This document shows, piece after piece, positions 36,801 through 49,286 of a stretch of 64,000 bases of DNA. Location of the stretch: assembly GCA_002270565.1 (NCBI GenBank), contig NQMI01000137.1, positions 24,906-88,905 of the forward strand, given 5' to 3'. A model generated the notes under the pieces. That model had not been told where the DNA came from and made no database searches. It saw only the letters and a program-made list of their open reading frames with translations. Origin of the DNA: Stenocarpella maydis. Its lineage: Eukaryota; Ascomycota; Sordariomycetes; Diaporthales; Diaporthaceae. The stretch's first letter is position 1. Each line of letters begins with the position of its first letter. A program made the translations under genes and the position numbers.

Positions 36801-38664
36801 GAAACACGAGGGCCAGCTCCGGGCTCTTTTGGAGACCCAACGCCCCCTCCCCCCGTCCGCATGACTGACCAACTCTCAAATTGAGTTCAGTCCCATCTGG
36901 ACCTGATATAGATTTCACATGTGTATGTATAGTGAGTCTGCGGGCCTTCACATTTCATCAATGTCTTCCGACACTGGTCCAGGCTCCCCAGCGTCCAGTG
37001 CCATAACCTGGGCCAAAGGCCCTTCTTTCAGGCAAGAGCTTCATAGGTTTTGAGGATACCCTCCAGATGAGGCGGCTGTCAGCCACGCCGGCCACATTCA
37101 GTGGCGAGGGCACTTCCCGGCAGCGCACCGGTGAGAAATACCAGATGCATCATTCCTCAACGACCTCACGGGCTGTGTGGGGAACCAAGAACCTCGTAGG
37201 TCACACCCAAGGAGAAGGGAACTACAACGGCCCATCTAGTTGGCCTCACTGATGGAGTTGTTCACTGACACACGATGGGAATTGTTGACGACCCCGGAGC
37301 AAGAGCTCCCATCCCAGGAGAGTCCAAAATGCCACCGATGTAGATGTAGTAGTGAGATGTGTATACTGTCCTATCAGGAAAAAAAGGTAGCCAGACCGTG
37401 CTATGCTAAATAGACAGGCCATCTAGAACACGGCCACCCTATTTTCTCTTGCTTGGAATCATGAATATTCTTTCCCCTGGGCCCTCAGACAGTAGCTGCC
37501 TACCTAGTCGACATCACCACTTCTGGGCCAGGCTGCTGCTGCTGCCCACTATCTCTATGTCGCGTGTCCTACGCCCTACACCCCATGCCCAGAGCCCTAG
37601 TCCTGCCCAAGAAACATCCCCCAAGGGATCTCGAAGCACTTCCCAACAGCGTAGAACAGCGGGGATGAGCCCTGAGGCCAGACGAAGCCGCGTACAACCA
37701 CGCCAGAACCCAAGCCTCAATCCCCCCCTCCTCCCCTTCTTCCGGGGGAGGGGGCAACCACTTGGCCACACAGCAAAGCAACATGCGGTCCAGAAGAACA
37801 GAAATTAAGACAAAAAGATAACCGAGGGCCAACTGTCCCCGACGAGAAATTGCCAAATGGATATTGCACCGGCCGGTCCGTCTCACGCGAGCTAAGCCAC
37901 CTAGATGTGGCCCTAATACCAGCATTGCTGCACCGAAAAGACGTGGCCCGGTGTCAGACCTCGTGATTGTTGCCGAGTTCCTGGATCTTGGCAGAACCCC
38001 CGCAGTCATGGGTGGGCAGTTTATCCCAGAGTCCGTTGGAAGCAGTGTGGCCTACCCAACAAGCTTTTGCAGGGTCCGCTGTTCAAAGACTCCAGTTCAG
38101 AAACACTATCCAGGACATCTGAGCTTATGTACTGGGTGTTGGTGGCAGCCCGCCTTCGAGACCTCAAGGGGACGTAATGTCGACATTCGTTGGCCCGAGG
38201 TGCAGTCGGAAGATGCCACTCGGAACAGCCGAAGACACGAACAAGCCGCCCGACGGTCATTAGCAACAGGTTGCACCAGCAGAATGCCAGAGCATGTCAC
38301 ACCTGGCCATGGCGAACTCTCGAGGCTGTTGGCACCTGGGACACCATGTCATAATACCCGCGTCTCTTCCCTTGCTGTCTAACTATCTGTATGCATAGCA
38401 TTTCTCCCACAGCCTTGTGTCGGTCAAGAGAAGAGCGTGACCCAAATCGTCCACCATGCCGGACCTCTCCCGGAATCAGTCACTCGGAATGCAACGCCAG
38501 CAGCCAGCCAGAAAAAAGTGCAGGAAAACGTGTCCATATTCATGTTGATCTACCGTGAGACCGAGGGGAAACGGAGTAATCCCCCCGCCCTCGCCATGCG
38601 TCCCCCATCCCCAAGGCTCACTCAAACACACCACGTACAGCCGGTCCCCCGGGTGGGAGGAAAG
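30849..38664. other. 7.8-kb region without a recognisable gene
   Basis: It lies upstream of noxA and downstream of UBC4. The longest frames (for example 33203-33889 on +, 34140-34649 on -) have no recognisable motifs and antiparallel frames of similar size, as expected by chance. It includes ACAG and CTGT microsatellites, a CACAG-rich tract at about 32719-32752, and G/C homopolymers. It could contain noxA regulatory sequence, long non-coding transcripts or an unrecognised fast-evolving gene; none can be supported. Confidence 0.4.
31465..31489. repeat. (ACAG)n microsatellite
   Basis: About six copies of ACAG. A complementary-type CTGT run occurs at about 32286-32300. Confidence 0.9.
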
Positions 38665-39784
<1,120 letters not shown>

Positions 39785-41258
39785 TTTGTGTGTGTTGTTG
39801 GGCTGTGGATGTGTGAGGCTGAGGGTCCTCGGAGTGGTTGGTTGGTTTGGGCGGGTGATTGAGATTTGGGGGAGAAAAGAAGTCGGAGGGCTGCAAGGCA
39901 AGGTCTTGTTTTAACTCGGGTCAGCAGTTGGAAGCACGCAGAAGGCCAGTGAATCATCAAAGGGGGCCAGGCAGGCCAGACAAGACAGGCGATGTGTTAA
40001 AATGGCAGTTGATCAGGCGAAATGCACGAGGTTGGGGGGGGGTTTTTGGGTGGCGTGCAGGCTGAGGATGGATGGATGGGTTTTGCAGGCTCGACTCACA
40101 AGATGCGGGTGATGTGGCGGGGTGAGGGATGATGGTATCGTAGTCTCGGGGGTGTTGGGGAGTAGGATCGGTTTACAGGTCAAGGTCGGGAGCGAGAAAG
40201 AAGCTGTCGGGCGACGGCCGGGAGGCAAGGCCTAGTACTGCTGTTAGTCTGTGCTGCACAACTCTGTGGCGGGCAAGGGCAGGGCGAGGTGGGTACCTTA
40301 ACAGTCGGTGGTAGGGGGACGAGAAAACCCGGAGCAGCCAGCCAGCCAGCCACTCACTCACCCATCACCCAGCCAGGCATTCAGGCAGGTAGGCAGTTAG
40401 TCAGTCAAGTCACACCTGCCAACAGCACACATCTCTCACCAAGCACATGGCAGGCGCCTGGCTGCAGGTGCATGGAGGCCCAAGCAAGCAGGCAAGTGGG
40501 ACAAAAGACGACCTGACCCCGTCGGGCCTGAAAGCACGGCCCTTCTCTGCAGTCCTGAACACAAGACCAGTTCCCTACAGCACCCACTCACAAACAATAC
40601 TCAAGTATACTTTGCCCGGGGGTTTGGCACAAACGGTACGCCATTCACAATAGTACACCACCAACCACCAAACAGCACCCAACACCGCCACCCCAGCTGT
40701 CTTGTCTGGCCTGCAACCTGGTTATTGAGTTCTCAGCCTTGCCCATGTTTTGCCCCAGCCAGGCCAACACCACCCATTCACATCTCGGCTCGGCTGCCCC
40801 ATCTGCCGGGAAAAGCGACAGACCCTGCCATGCTCGACCATGCATATACATGGTAAAGACATGTCAAGCTCAGGAATGACGTCGATCAGTCATGTTGCCA
40901 GGGGCGCTAAAGTCAGGGGTTCAAAAAGGGGGCCCAGATCGATCCGATCGTGACCCGGCCTGGCCGGACGAGCTGCCGGAGTGCAGCACGCACGGCATGG
41001 TTCTTTGCATACGGTCAGGAGCCACGTGAGACGTGTCTATTGCCCCCAGGCCCAGGGTTACATGAAGGTGTATTGTATTACTCACTCGGTGAACATACGG
41101 CACTAGTATATCAAGCATCTCTGCCGTGCACTATGAGCCGGGCCGAGACGCTATTCCAAGTGAGCAGCACATCTACAGAACAACAGCTGCAAATTACAGC
41201 CGCTACGCTCTTGCAGGCTATGCAGCAATGACGCTTTCCCCTCTATGCCTCCCTATGC
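39785..41258. other. Intergenic region, UBC4 promoter side
   Basis: It holds the UBC4 5' region and the 3' flank of the glutaryl-CoA dehydrogenase gene. The sequence is rich in CAGCCAGC-type short repeats (about 40336-40400) and G runs. No gene was recognised. Confidence 0.45.
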
Positions 41259-42784
41259 TCAGACAAAGGCCTGGATGCCAGTTATCGCCCTGCCAAGTAT
41301 CAAACCTGCATGAATGTATTAGCAGAGCCACGTTGAAAATGGGCAAGAAACGGAACGAGGCCCGAAGCTTGGGGGAACGACAGAGCCCAACGTACTGTGG
41401 ATATCACTCTGGCCCTCATAAGTCTGCGTGACAAACAAGTTGGCCACATGCCTGCCGATGGCATACTCGTCGCTGACGGCATTGCCCCCAAACACCTCCT
41501 GCAGCGCCCGGGCATTGACCAGCGCCCTGTCGCAGTTCTGCCTCTTGATCATGCTGATCATCTCGGGCGTCGCCTTGCCCTCGTCCTTGAGCCGCCCGAC
41601 CTGCACCGCCGCCAGCACCCCGTACGCCGCGTCCGTCGCCGCGTCGGCCAGCTTCTTCTGGACGAGCTGGTAACGCGCGAGGGGGTTGCCCCTGAACTGC
41701 CGGCGCTCGAGGGCGTACGCCCGCGCCCGCTCGACGCAGTCCTCGAGCGCCCCCATCGTCCCCATCGCGATGCCGTACCGCGCGCTGTTGAGGCACGAGA
41801 AGGGGCCCCGCAGCCCCTCCACGTCCGGGAACATCATCTCCCGCGCCACCGGCGCCCCGTCCAGGTGGATCATGCCCGTGATGCTGGCGCGCAGGCCCGT
41901 CTTGTTCTTGATGGCGGGCGTCTCCAGCGTGCCGGGGGGGCAGGCGCCGCGCTCGACCAGGAACCCGCGGATCCTGCCCGAGTCGGCGAGCCTCGCCCAC
42001 ACGAGGAGGACGTCCGCGATGGGGCTGTTTGTGATCCACGTCTTGGAGCCGCTGAGGAGGTAGTAGCCCTCCCTCTGCGGGTGCGGCCGCGCCGTCGTCT
42101 CCATGCTGCCCGGGTCCGAGCCGTGGTTCGGCTCCGTCAGGCCAAAGGCGCCGAGGATCTTGCCCCTCGCCATGCCGGGGAGGAACTTGTCCTTCTGCTC
42201 GGCCGTGCCGAACTCGTGGATCCCGCCCATGACCAGCGACGACTGCACCGACATGCCCGACCTGTACCCCGAGTCCACCCGCTCCACCGCCTTTGTGATC
42301 AGCCCGCCCGCCACCGTCGACACGCCCGCGCAGCCGTACCCGTCGATCGTCGCGCCCAGGAGGCCGAGCTCGCCCATCTCGGTCAGGATTTCGCGGTGGT
42401 AGTTCTCATCGCGGTACGCCTCTGTAGGGTGTGTTCAGGGAGGAGTCAGCAGCTGCTCGACGAGGTCTAGATGTTGGAAGAAGGTGTTGTTGCTGGGTGG
42501 CGGGTGCTTGTTGAAAGGCACGAGGGGCAAGTAACGTAGGTGGTGCGGTGCTGTGCTGTGCGTCACGTACGAAGGACCCTGGGCAGCAGCAGCTCCTGGC
42601 AATACTTCTCCGCCGTGTCGGAAATGGCCAGCTCCTCCTCCGTCAGCAGGTTCTTGTAGCCGAGAGGGTCCTGCCAGTCAAAGGACGGCGCAGACGACGC
42701 AGCCACCGCGTAGTTTCGCCTGGGGCTGACCCGCAAGGCTGGGGCGCTCCTCCGGGCGCATCTCGAAAGCAGGGCCCTGGACAT
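41259..42784 (-). CDS. Glutaryl-CoA dehydrogenase, mitochondrial
   Basis: Exons 42784..42571, 42421..41396 and 41305..41259 encode 428 aa. A basic, Ser/Arg-rich N-terminus (MSRALLSRCARRSAPALRV) looks like a mitochondrial presequence. The acyl-CoA dehydrogenase core follows: SFDWQDPLGYKNLLTEEE, MGELGLLGATIDGYGCAGVS, GAFGLTEPNHGSDPGSM, SGSKTWITNSPIADVLLVWA, CLNSARYGIAMGTMGALEDC. The catalytic-Glu motif TYEGQSDIH precedes the last short exon LILGRAITGIQAFV. Together with the conserved Arg of the substrate pocket region this pattern is specific for glutaryl-CoA dehydrogenase, which converts glutaryl-CoA to crotonyl-CoA in lysine, hydroxylysine and tryptophan breakdown. The 47-nt terminal exon replaces a non-conserved read-through tail and restores the family C-terminus. 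Confidence 0.95.
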
Positions 42785-43402
42785 GGTCGCGAGAGGTGCA
42801 ATTGGTCCCAATGGAAGTCCCAGAAAGAGTAGACTGCGGGGGAGAAGAAAAAGCCGGGTAGGGGGGCAATGCTGCCCTTCTCCTCTCGGTTGTCCGGTCT
42901 CGGTCTCGATGACGCCAAAGAGGTGGGAACGGGCCCCGGGCCTCGGCTCATCGACGGCGGAGGCGCGGTCTACGGTTACCCCCTTCGGTTTGGCACTTGA
43001 TCCCCGCTGATTGTGATGAGCATGCCTGCCACAGGCCACGAGATATAATACCGCCAAGAGCGAAATTGACTCTGTGAGATTGGTCACAGAGACTTTATCT
43101 ATCCCGCTACAAATGTCTCAATTGTTTCATTGCAGATGATCTGCAGTATTCTCTCCCCAGGACCGAATCACACGGAATAACCCACTGGCAGGTTCTGGTC
43201 GCCATGCATCAGCGTAGATATTTTCTCGTTCTATGGTATTCATATTCATGGCCGTCACCCCCAGGAAATAATGTCTATTTCAACCACACCCTCCGCGGAG
43301 GACCATGCAATGATGAGCGCCTAACAGAAAAAAACAACAGGAATAATGTACTAACGCCAGGTCCGCCACGAGACAGACACATGGTATGAATACGTAGACG
43401 AC
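42785..43402. other. Intergenic region
   Basis: It holds the promoter and 5' UTR of the glutaryl-CoA dehydrogenase gene and the 3' UTR of the WSC protein gene. No other feature was recognised. Confidence 0.5.
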
Positions 43403-45216
43403 CTACAGCAGTAGCAGCGCACCAAAGGCGATGCCGCAGAGCAGGACGAGCATCTCCACGAGCCGGTCTATGCTCGCACCCGCCGTGACAGGCATCGTGG
43501 AAACAGGCTTGGAGCCGTTGTTGGCTGCGCCCGTGCCGGACGCCCCCTCTGGAGGCGGCGCGACGGGGCCAGCACCAGGGGCGCCAGGAGGAGGAGGAGG
43601 AGGAGGAGGCAGCGCATATGGGCCGGCATCAGAAGAGCCCGGAGGAGGGGGAGTCAGCGCACCAGGGGCGCCCAGAGGAGGGGGAGGCAGCGCACCAGGG
43701 GCGCCCGGAGGAGGGGGAGGCAGCGCACCAGGGGCGCCCGGAGGAGGGGGAGGCTGGGCGGCGCCGGCCTCCTCCGTGGCGGCCAGCCTCTGTATGGTCC
43801 TGGTGACGGCGACGAGCAGCGTGGTGGTGTACCTGGTGGTGAGGTCCACGACGGTGGAGACGACGACGGTGCTCTCGGCCGGGTTGTACGCCATCTCGCT
43901 GGCAGTGGTGACCACCGCGGGGGTGATGACGCCGTCGGCGCGCGTGCGCGCCACCGTCACCTCGCACGGGGTCGTGAAGATCTCGGCCGTGATGCAGGTC
44001 GTGCCGATGGGCACCGCGTACACTGTCGCCTCGGGCTCGCACACGGGGCAGCGCGTGATGGTCGTCGTGACGGTCAGGTAGACCGTGTTGGTGTACGAGG
44101 GCAGCACCGCGCCGGAGCTGGACGGCGGGACCGTGGTGCTTCCGGCTGGCGCGCTGGTCGTGGTCGTGGTCGGCGCTGTGCTTGACGTCGACGTGACCGG
44201 GGCGACTATGAGCAGCTCGATGGCGAAGGTGTATGTTGCCGCTGGGGCCTGCCTGCGTGCGGGGGGTCCATTTGACCCCGTGGTGGGCTGGCCAGCCGTT
44301 ACTGTGATGATCAGTGGTCCAAGAGGGAAGTCGAGCGGGACCGTGCCATAGAAGGACGTGGTATTGGTGCTGTACAGGAACCACGCCGGCGATGGGGTCC
44401 AGGAGAGCGCCTGGTCGCCGGGGTTCCGGAGGAAGGGTGCGATGCTGATCAGGAACGTCTGCCCGGGGCTGAGAACCACAATCGTCACGACGGGGGCGAC
44501 ACCGGAAGTAGTTGAGCTGGGAGGTGCTGACCCGCTGCTGCTAGGACCAGAGCCCGACGGGAGAGAGCTCGTCGTAGGGACCCCGCCACTTGATGATGGC
44601 CCTGAGCTGGAACTCCCCGGAGGCGAGATCACAGAGCTTGTAGTAGGCAGAACGGCACTGGTGCTCGTGGGGGTTGTCACCACGCTGCTGCCGACCGAGC
44701 TTGAAGTAGTCACGTTTGCAAAGCTGCTGGAGCTCTGTATGCTGGACGTCGGTATGGTCACGCTGCTACTAGAGGACCCAACAGCAGCAATGCCGGCGTA
44801 GTAGCTATAGATGAAGCCGAGGGTGCCGAGGTCGATGCCGCCGCAGTACGATGCGTTGTATGGCACGTCGCAGTTGAACGAGCAGTCCGAATGGTCACTA
44901 TCGGTGTAACTCGTGGTGACGGCCGGGGGGGACTGCCAACAGGAGCAGAATCTGGGTCAAGTCAGCAAGGACGCTTCTTCCAACAGGGTGCGACAAGGCC
45001 CATGGCAAGCGAGACTTACTGGGCTGTTATGCCCGCGTACTGATAGCCCTGGCTATTGCAATATGTGAGGCACGGCGCGGGGCCCTGAGGATACAAGTCG
45101 GTGGTAGTCCTGATGGTGGAAGTGTCGAGGGCAGCGCAGCCCACGTACGTGATCTCTGCCCTCACCCCGAGGGCCAGCAAGGCGGTGCTGGCGGCCAGTG
45201 CGTGCAGTCTCCCCAT
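43403..45216 (-). CDS. WSC-domain, Ser/Thr/Pro-rich putative GPI-anchored wall protein
   Basis: Exons 45216..45020 and 44951..43403 encode 581 aa. A signal peptide (MGRLHALAASTALLALGVRA) is followed by a Cys-rich WSC domain (YVGCAALDTSTIR, PCLTYCNSQGYQYAGI, FCSCWQSP, CSFNCDVPY, SYCGG). A long Ser/Thr mucin-like stretch comes next, then a middle domain with CPVCEPEATVYAVPIGTTC, a region of PPPPPGAPGALP repeats, and a hydrophobic C-terminal helix (LVEMLVLLCGIAFGALLLL) that fits a GPI signal. WSC domains bind wall polysaccharides and occur in cell-wall stress sensors, but there is no cytoplasmic tail here, so a wall structural or adhesive role is more likely than signalling. The start ATG at 45216 was chosen because it opens the signal peptide; an upstream ATG (45294) would bury it. 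Confidence 0.88.
43570..43755. repeat. Minisatellite encoding PPPPPGAPGALP repeats
   Basis: A 36-nt unit is repeated about three to four times in frame near the C-terminus of the WSC protein, next to a GGA/GGC trinucleotide run. It is collagen-like in composition and prone to copy-number change. Confidence 0.85.
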
Positions 45217-45653
45217 GCTTGGTTGACGGTTGCCTCTGCCGATGGGGGTGTCTACAAACGCGCGAATGAATGGTCGGTGGGTCATCCGGAACAAAAGAGC
45301 GGCAAGACAGTTGGATCACCAAGCCCGCGATGAGGAACGATGGTATTTATAAACAACGACAGGCAGAGATACGAGAAGCGACAGACAGGAGACGCAGAGC
45401 TGGGCGGACGCGGTCCACGGTCCTTTTCAGTTCCGCGCACCGCAGGGCATGACACGTCGAGAGCGCAGATATGACAACAAGACAAGGCTGTTCCGACGCG
45501 CTTCCATTAAGATGGCGATGGCGGCCGGCGGCCAATGGGCAGATGGGGGCCGAGACATGCTCGTGGTTAAAGAATGGCGGTGCAGTGTTGCACGTTCCAG
45601 TGAGCACCTGGAGGAATGTGTGGAATGTCTTGGCCGCCATCGCGACCGACGTA
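45217..45653. other. Intergenic region
   Basis: 437 bp with the promoter of the WSC protein gene and the 3' flank of the hydrolase gene. No further feature was recognised. Confidence 0.5.
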
Positions 45654-46877
45654 TCAATCCAGCTGCGCAATCCATTCCTGTAAGATGGCCTGGATGGAAT
45701 CGCTATTCTTCTCCAAGAACATCATGTGCCCATTCCCGTGGATGCCAGCTGCACCCAGCTCGACGTGCTCCAAGGAGGTGCATCCTGCCTGCCGGAGGTA
45801 GTCCACAGTGCAGTAGTCGTATGGTGCATGAAACGACGACTCTGCCGTCACCACCAGGACGGGCTTGTCAGCCAGGTTGGCCAGCCTGCGCGGCGCAGGA
45901 CTGTCCGCCTGCAGGGTGCAGTCGACGTGGTCGTGGTCTGGCGCCGGGACAGTCTTCCTGACCAGGTCGACGGCAGGGTCGGATACTGGCGGGTCGTAGG
46001 TGAGCGGGATATCTGCAACCCCCCAGGCCCGAGCCGGAGAGCTGCCCTGCACGCCTGCGTTGGTGAAGGGCGGGCCCGAGGGCTCGAGGAGTATGAGGCC
46101 TGCTGTGAGACGCGGGCGTGCGTCTGCAATCACTATCGGCAGCTGACCGCCCGAGCTGTGGCCGACGACGACGGCGGGCTTTCCAATTCGGTCGAGCAGT
46201 GCAGCGCCCGAGATTTGGGTCTTGTGCTGCTGAAACGTCAGGTTGGTCGTGTACTGCACCTGGGATGCGTAGAAGCGATCGAAAACCGGGTCGCCCATCA
46301 AGCCGGTGCCGTTCCACTGCGTATGCAATGCTGCCTGTGGCCAGAGGTTGTACCTCTGACTTGCGGTAAAGCGCTGCTGCAGGTCCTCAGCCGCAAAGGG
46401 TGGTGCCAGCCCGGGGCCGGTGTCTGGCTGCCATGTCGAGCGGCCTCGAGACGGCTGGTCGACGAGATACAGCTCGTAGCCCTGCTCGACGAAGCGAGAG
46501 GCCCAGCCGCGACCGCCGTCGGGCTTGGTGAGCCAGTTCTTCCGGGGCAGTCAGCCTCTGCTCGATGCGTCATCTCATGCCGAGGCAAACCTGGTGGGTG
46601 GCCTACTGACCGTTGCTGTCTGTGCCGAGCCGTGTAGGAAGACGATGGGGAGGCGTTGGGTAACACCATGCACGGGGACGAGGTGCTCGACGTAGATCTG
46701 GTCCTCAAAGACATGCTCGCCCGCACTGTTCTTAGCGTACTGGCCGCCGGCTTGGAAGTAGTCCCGGATCATGGGGGCCTCGCCCTGGGGCGCCTGCGCG
46801 AGGGCAGAGGCGAGACCAACGGCAGGCAACGGCACGGTAGAGGCGCCCACGAGGAGGATAGCAAGCACGGTGGGCAT
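45654..46877 (-). CDS. Secreted alpha/beta hydrolase (esterase-like)
   Basis: Exons 46877..46611 and 46538..45654 encode 383 aa. A signal peptide (MPTVLAILLVGASTVPLPA) is followed by [21 protein letters not shown] (oxyanion region), YELYLVDQPSRGRS, the nucleophile elbow VVGHSSGGQLP (Ser), a probable acid near VLVVTAESSFHAPYD, and the catalytic His in GIHGNGHMMFLEKNSD. The order matches a group of fungal secreted alpha/beta hydrolases of unknown substrate. Two N-glycosylation-type sites (NGTG, NLTF) agree with secretion. The intron removes an in-frame stretch between HGSAQTAT and NWLTK. The frame is intact. A more specific activity cannot be read from the sequence. Confidence 0.88.
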
Positions 46878-47750
46878 GGCTGGCAGGAGGAGGGCCGGAT
46901 TCCGCAGACCGGTGTGTTATTGACAGAGGTGAGGCGACCAGGATCGAGGGCGAGAGCCAGGCCGCTGCCGACGCCGTTGCTTTTATCTGAGTCGTCGGCG
47001 TCGCGGCTCATCTTGCGCCTCATCCACACTCTGCCCGCATGGGACCCGAGAGGCAGAGAGGGTCCGTATGACATGGCGCTAGACTGCGGGGAACCTGGGC
47101 GCAGACTGGCGTCGTGACATGCCAGGCTGGCTGCCCGGGGCAAGAGAGTGATTGTGCGGTGGATCACGTCGTTACAACGGGCCGCCGATCCTGGCCAGAC
47201 CTGTCAGCGGGACAGACCAGATCATGGCATGTATGTGAGATGCAGGCGGCACGGACAAGAGAGACGCAGAGGCGGGCGCGGCGCAGGTGGCAGATTCTCG
47301 ATGAGCGTCAGGCATGGAAGAGGGAGGGTCTCGAAGAGAAGGGGTTCGACCAGAACCAGACCGGTCGAGCACTTTTTGTCTCTCGAGTTGCCGTCGCGGC
47401 ACGATCGGGGGGCGTGCAGGATTAGGGGTCTAGTCTGGTACTTCTCTTCCTCCTCCGTAACCTCTTGTAGACCAGATGCCGGAGGAGGAGCAGAGCAGCA
47501 GGGGGGCCAGAGGAGGAGACTAGATAAATAAGGTCAAAGCCCGCCCCGGAGGAGGCGTCCAATGGCAGCTGCCACCAAACGCCATCTTACCCCGGACGAG
47601 GTGGTCGGTCCATGGGACAAGATTCGTGCCTTTCGACGGCTCACGGTACTGTTTGCCAGGCAGGCATACGGGAGAGAGGAGGGTGTCAGGTCATAAAACC
47701 AGCCAGGGAGGGTGTGTGAGTCCTCTGGTCCTGTGCAAGTCCTGCAGCCA

Positions 47751-47793
47751 GGGCGAGGGCGAGGGCGAGGGCGAGGGCGAGGGCAAGGGCAAG
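47751..47793. repeat. (GAGGGC)n hexanucleotide repeat
   Basis: About six copies of GAGGGC, ending in GGGCAAGGGC variants and a G run. Confidence 0.9.
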
Positions 47794-48897
47794 GGGGGGA
47801 AAAAAAGAGGCGTGGCCATGGTCGCACATGGGAAGCACGCAAGCCTGAGAGCTGAGTGGCACGAGCAGCATCGGCATGCATGTCTGTCTGCTGCTTGTGT
47901 GTGCCCAGCCTCCCCTGTCGTGGCTTTTTCTTGTCCTGTACATGCCATGTCATATTATCAATCACCTCAGCCGGTCCTGTCCATCCGTGGCGTAAATGCA
48001 TTTTCCGTTTGCCTGTCTGCCTGCCTGCCTGCCTGCCAGCATGCAAAAGTTGACCTGTCTGCCTGCGACGTTGTATGCAGCTGGATGGTTGTAATCTATA
48101 GACACTAGACTGCTGGGAAGATGCTGGATAAGTAGTGTGTATATCGCGTATATAGTCTATATAGGTACGTACCGGATTCCCAGGTACTGCGTGATAGCCA
48201 GACCCAGCACCCGCCGCCCGGGCTGCTATCAGAGTCTACTCCACTGCCCTGCCCATCTTGACCATTTCGCTCCGCTCCCCCAGCGGATCATCCCGCCTGC
48301 CCGCCGATGAGCAGCATCCCCACTTGGATGAGGCGCCTGGGATATGCGATGGAAGGATCAGGATGGGGAACTGCTTGGCTGGTGGGGGAGCACAGGAGGG
48401 TGTCGGACGGCATGTCATGGATGCCTGCACACGCAGTGGCGAGGCGATACCGGGAGTCTGGGCCAGGAACACCAGCGACCCGGGCGGGGCAGAACAGACA
48501 CCCCCCTCTCATAATAGTCTCGATAGACCACGCAGTCACCCACACGCTCGACAGGCACACGCCCCTCCTCCTCACACACCTCACTCATCACCCACCGGAC
48601 ACCGCAGCCAAGGAGACCGACACCAGGTCTTGTTACTACCGTACAATAACCCCCGACCGACATCATCCGTCAATCAGCACCACCACCACCCTGCTCCATC
48701 GACGCCGCCAACCAGCAGCCGCACCAGCGACACGGTATCATTGCCACGAGATGGCGCTTACATGATGACACGGCATCATTGGAAACACCTGCGTATCCGG
48801 TTCACTTGATGACAACCCCGCCACAGCCGGGAATAGCCACCCAAAGTCCCAGGCAAGCCAGACGCCGAGAGGGCACACAGCAGCCAGCGACACACAG

Positions 48898-48955
48898 CAT
48901 TAGCATTAGCATTAGCATTGGCATTAGCATCACGCATCACGCATCACGCATCACC
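48898..48955. repeat. CATTAG/CATCACG tandem repeats
   Basis: A short hexamer array (ATTAGC type) is followed directly by heptamer CATCACG copies, about 330-390 bp upstream of the transcription factor start. Confidence 0.88.
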
Positions 48956-49286
48956 CATCTAGGATCGAAGCGTCAAGCATCAGGAACCAAGCACCAAGTA
49001 TCAAGCACGGCCCAGGCATCAAGCATCTAGCATCAACGACCCGCCCCCCCGGGATATACCATGAACCCGGGTCGACCTTAACACTTGCACGACTTCTAGG
49101 TCTGGACTGCCACAAGCAAAAGCAAAAACCTTTGCAAAATCAGAACACTACATCTCAAGCGCTGTCTCATCCCGATCCCCCATCACACACAACCTACCAC
49201 CGTCTCCCACCCCGCCCCCCTGACACGACACGACACGACACGACACCGGTTGGCTGATGGTTTCGGAGCAGCGCACAGTGAAAAGT

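Larger units (their letters stand above)
46878..49286. other. Microsatellite-rich intergenic region
   Basis: It separates the divergent hydrolase and transcription factor genes. Visible are GAGGGC repeats (about 47751-47793), CTGC repeats (about 48011-48037), CATTAG and CATCACG repeats (about 48898-48955) and CGACA repeats (about 49222-49246). No protein family or RNA gene was recognised. Confidence 0.6.

Noticed and set aside
41397..42470. 357-codon frame antisense to glutaryl-CoA dehydrogenase
   Set aside because: Arg/His/Pro-rich antisense shadow; the sense strand has a complete conserved enzyme with proper introns.
48928..48955. Short regular repeats considered as a CRISPR array
   Set aside because: Units are 7 nt and directly tandem without spacers, in a eukaryotic genome; a plain microsatellite.
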